Origin: Clostridiales bacterium
Lineage (GTDB): Bacteria; Bacillota; Clostridia; Oscillospirales; Acutalibacteraceae
Direction: 5' to 3'
Assembly: GCA_022791355.1 (NCBI GenBank)
Contig: JAAVYX010000245.1
Coordinates: 1 to 38,023, forward strand
DNA length: 38,023 nucleotides
Shown here in pieces: positions 37,001 to 38,023 of the stretch. The notes under the pieces are model-generated. The model ran no database searches, was not told the origin of the DNA, and saw nothing but the letters and a program-made list of their open reading frames with translations. Numbering within the stretch: the first letter of the stretch is position 1; the number at the start of each line of letters is the position of its first letter. The position numbers and the translations under genes are program-made.

Positions 37001-37608
37001 TCTCCGCGGCCGGGGAACATATTGTTAATCGTGACCGTGCCGTTTTCCAGCACGCGGATTACGCCCCACATCTGCTGATAGGTGACGTCGCCAACCGTAA
37101 ACTGATTGCTCAGAATTGGCTGGCCGCAGTCGGGAGCGGCGGCGGACATTTCTCCCTTACAGGTGAAGGCCATGCCGATAAAAGGAACGTTCAGCATACC
37201 CCATTTGCGCACCTGACCATCTCCGTTGGTCTGGTTCCAGGGATTGCCCACATTGTCGGTCGTCTGGGTATCGTCGGGCGCCACCCAGTTTTCAAACTGG
37301 ATATGCAGGATATTGTTCCAGCCGTCGTTCAGGTTAAAGTCGGTGCTGCCCTCGTTGGTGGTGCCAATGTTGAAGCCCAGGGTTTCGTTCTGATACTTCA
37401 GCTCGTCGGCGACAGCGGCATATGTGGCCTCCTGATCCTCGGCGGTCACGTTGTCTTTTTTCAGCCAGCTGTAATCGTCGCTGATAGCCGAAGACCAACC
37501 GCTGATCTTTGCCTCATAACCATGCGCGGTCAAGCCTGCGAACGCAGACGCGCAGAGCGACAAGGAGACCAAGAGGGACGCCATGCGCCTCAAGTTCTTT
37601 CTCATCAT
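34057..37608 (-). CDS. Large surface protein: signal peptide, LGFP-like modules, DUF5018/cadherin-like beta-sandwich repeats, C-terminal anchor
   Basis: LGFP-like stretches (AVTGAPTGAYADGKMAFEKGVL; FEAWERGGVADIDGIKHDAFDKSGCPTENEFLMDGTYYQQF); tandem beta repeats (DQEAHTITAFVKDSANLASLTPTVTITGSG..NPVTYKVTAAAGNTQEYTVTV; DQENKTITVVAHADIDLTSVTPEVTFVGEGATMQP..); C-terminal NAKTGD-TM-RKKK. Confidence 0.75.
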   Translation of the reverse strand: MMRKNLRRMASLLVSLSLCASAFAGLTAHGYEAKISGWSSAISDDYSWLKKDNVTAEDQEATYAAVADELKYQNETLGFNIGTTNEGSTDFNLNDGWNNILHIQFENWVAPDDTQTTDNVGNPWNQTNGDGQVRKWGMLNVPFIGMAFTCKGEMSAAAPDCGQPILSNQFTVGDVTYQQMWGVIRVLENGTVTINNMFPGRGEEGKDITNNTFRYAVADYNQRNKRAGGDGKGLFAGYAAANAAITADGKIIYQELTGPSGKAYLAVSAAAVDTANLVGAQLIPADLVRAFDGLGDTMDARLAVTGAPTGAYADGKMAFEKGVLAADGFQSTICTIDGFSFAEDAAPAIIDQEAHTITAFVKDSANLASLTPTVTITGSGYTPAGAQNFTNPVTYKVTAAAGNTQEYTVTVVKLNNAGISTFKIEDAEGVVDQENKTITVVAHADIDLTSVTPEVTFVGEGATMQPSANIDLSKSWNTPVKVTVTCGGDTAEYSIKARNMNTDNSVTSFSVSKDKLRYATADIKATIDNVARTITMVYPWGEFKVEGGQYIPYAKVPVNVTLPSGATISPDPTIARDQLGQEYVITSEDGAQAVYTVQITLSDDHTFPKVDSLNLQAKNNWNRFSGAKQEAAEFEAILEEYNYQRSIGFDPGVISGGVEGWGELLSRQFFVDGSGTHNCLGLGTAMIAADVCFGKAYTVKNKMFEAWERGGVADIDGIKHDAFDKSGCPTENEFLMDGTYYQQFSLSYGTYTNTGAVNRVTNGVGNSFSAVNNALRDEKSPFYDLDSSQIKASIRNTFRDAYEGANKSGINPGVAIDGPLQYDAEHHILYQVFTGTGEYHAQTRDSSQKTIIFKGLTPGEDENGDPIMTANGSAIALLPRFQQVYENISLAGSEIYAGKENEYETITLAGFTFKYSKTLGMPQSAPEIAEDGSISMQFEHGFATCAKDSDKVVWTDGAMKSGENRVDSIRVGGNVASYEYHHLTDENKDDETAAKLKNCIRVHFAPGETVDLAKVKLEEVIPVDTANGTVEYNAQEFVPGTEINLSFNATIRIVAENGSGRSYNIYAWQNGKALSQADPDYGKETSSSSVPSGGSTTSDTSNPPGNLTSIPDGNNGNNGTGEIEYEYGYYDENGVWKRVTKEFYDKWSGTSGGNAKTGDAGVVGIVLLAAAAAGALVVLRKKK

Positions 37609-37853
37609 TTGTTTCCTCCAGTCATGATAATAATTGCCCAGTCCATCTATGTAAAGCGAAAGCGTTAGAGAGGCGTCCGCCGCCCTCGCTTTATCCCGAA
37701 GATCCTCCCCGCTTGAAGCGCGTTGTTTTGGCAGGCCATTTTCCGCTCAAGCAAAGCTTGTTTCCCTTCTTTCTATACATATATAAAGAAGGAGCGGGAC
37801 ATTCGCAAAATCAACATTTTATCTGGCAGAGAATATTACGGGATTGTTTCATA

Positions 37854-37882
37854 ATTATAAAGTAAATCTCGTGATTTGTCAA
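37854..37882 (-). promoter_or_regulatory. Perfect consensus sigma-A promoter for the mannan operon
   Basis: Minus strand TTGACA (37882-37877), 17-nt spacer, TATAAT (37859-37854). Confidence 0.85.
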
Positions 37883-37906
37883 CCAATATGTAGATTTTAA
37901 CAACTA

Positions 37907-38023
37907 GGGCTTGTTTGAAAAATAAATATTGCACAAATCAAATAAAAGTGCGAAAATAGGGCCATGAAGCGATATGAATTGACAAAAGAACAATGGGAAC
38001 GCGTGAAGAAGCTGCTTCCAGCA
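37907..38023 (+). mobile_element. IS5-family insertion sequence, left end (runs off the window)
   Basis: Probable terminal repeat GGGCTTGTTTGAAAAATAA at 37907, followed by the transposase start below. Confidence 0.75.
37964..38023 (+). CDS. IS5-family transposase, N-terminal 20 aa (truncated by window edge)
   Basis: MKRYELTKEQWERVKKLLPA matches the typical IS5-family N-terminus (ELTxEQWERIxxLLP). Confidence 0.85.
   Translation, partial: MKRYELTKEQWERVKKLLPA

Noticed and set aside
34600-37668. 1022-aa plus-strand ORF antisense to the large surface protein
   Set aside because: Shadow ORF caused by codon bias. The minus-strand frame has signal peptide, recognisable repeats, ribosome-binding site and promoter; the antisense translation has no recognisable domain.
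1-38023. tRNA or rRNA genes
   Set aside because: No cloverleaf or rRNA signature recognised by eye; only a T-arm-like fragment at 5868-5914. A tRNAscan-SE/Infernal run would be decisive.

Overview
This window appears to come from a gut-type, GC-rich Firmicute (Oscillospiraceae-like by protein content; inference only). It has two parts. (1) Positions 1-11.4 kb hold ordinary genes on both strands: a CorC-type C-terminus, a HAD phosphatase, rpsT, a pduL-like gene, type-4 uracil-DNA glycosylase, a transglutaminase-like protein, a DUF2161 PD-(D/E)XK protein, an AraC regulator, a DUF3267 metallopeptidase-like protein and GNATs. They are interrupted by an AT-rich HEPN-like ORF and a frameshifted LGFP-like/dockerin gene. 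(2) Positions 11.9-37.9 kb hold one minus-strand array of 15 genes that reads as a Gram-positive alpha-1,6-mannan utilisation locus. It has four GH76 endo-mannanases, one GH125 exo-alpha-1,6-mannosidase, two sugar-binding proteins (one a 1041-aa fusion with two N-terminal beta-sandwich/CBM-like modules), four CUT1-type permeases without an ATPase, an NHL/TPR/Yip1 membrane chimera, a DUF5696-type protein, and two large membrane-anchored surface proteins with LGFP-like repeats. The array starts from a perfect sigma-A promoter (TTGACA-N17-TATAAT, 37854-37882). An IS5-family element begins only about 25 bp upstream of it. The most interesting candidates are the SBP-permease-permease-Yip1/NHL-DUF5696-permease-permease block, the LGFP-like surface proteins tied to mannan degradation, and the related LGFP/dockerin paralog at the far end of the window.
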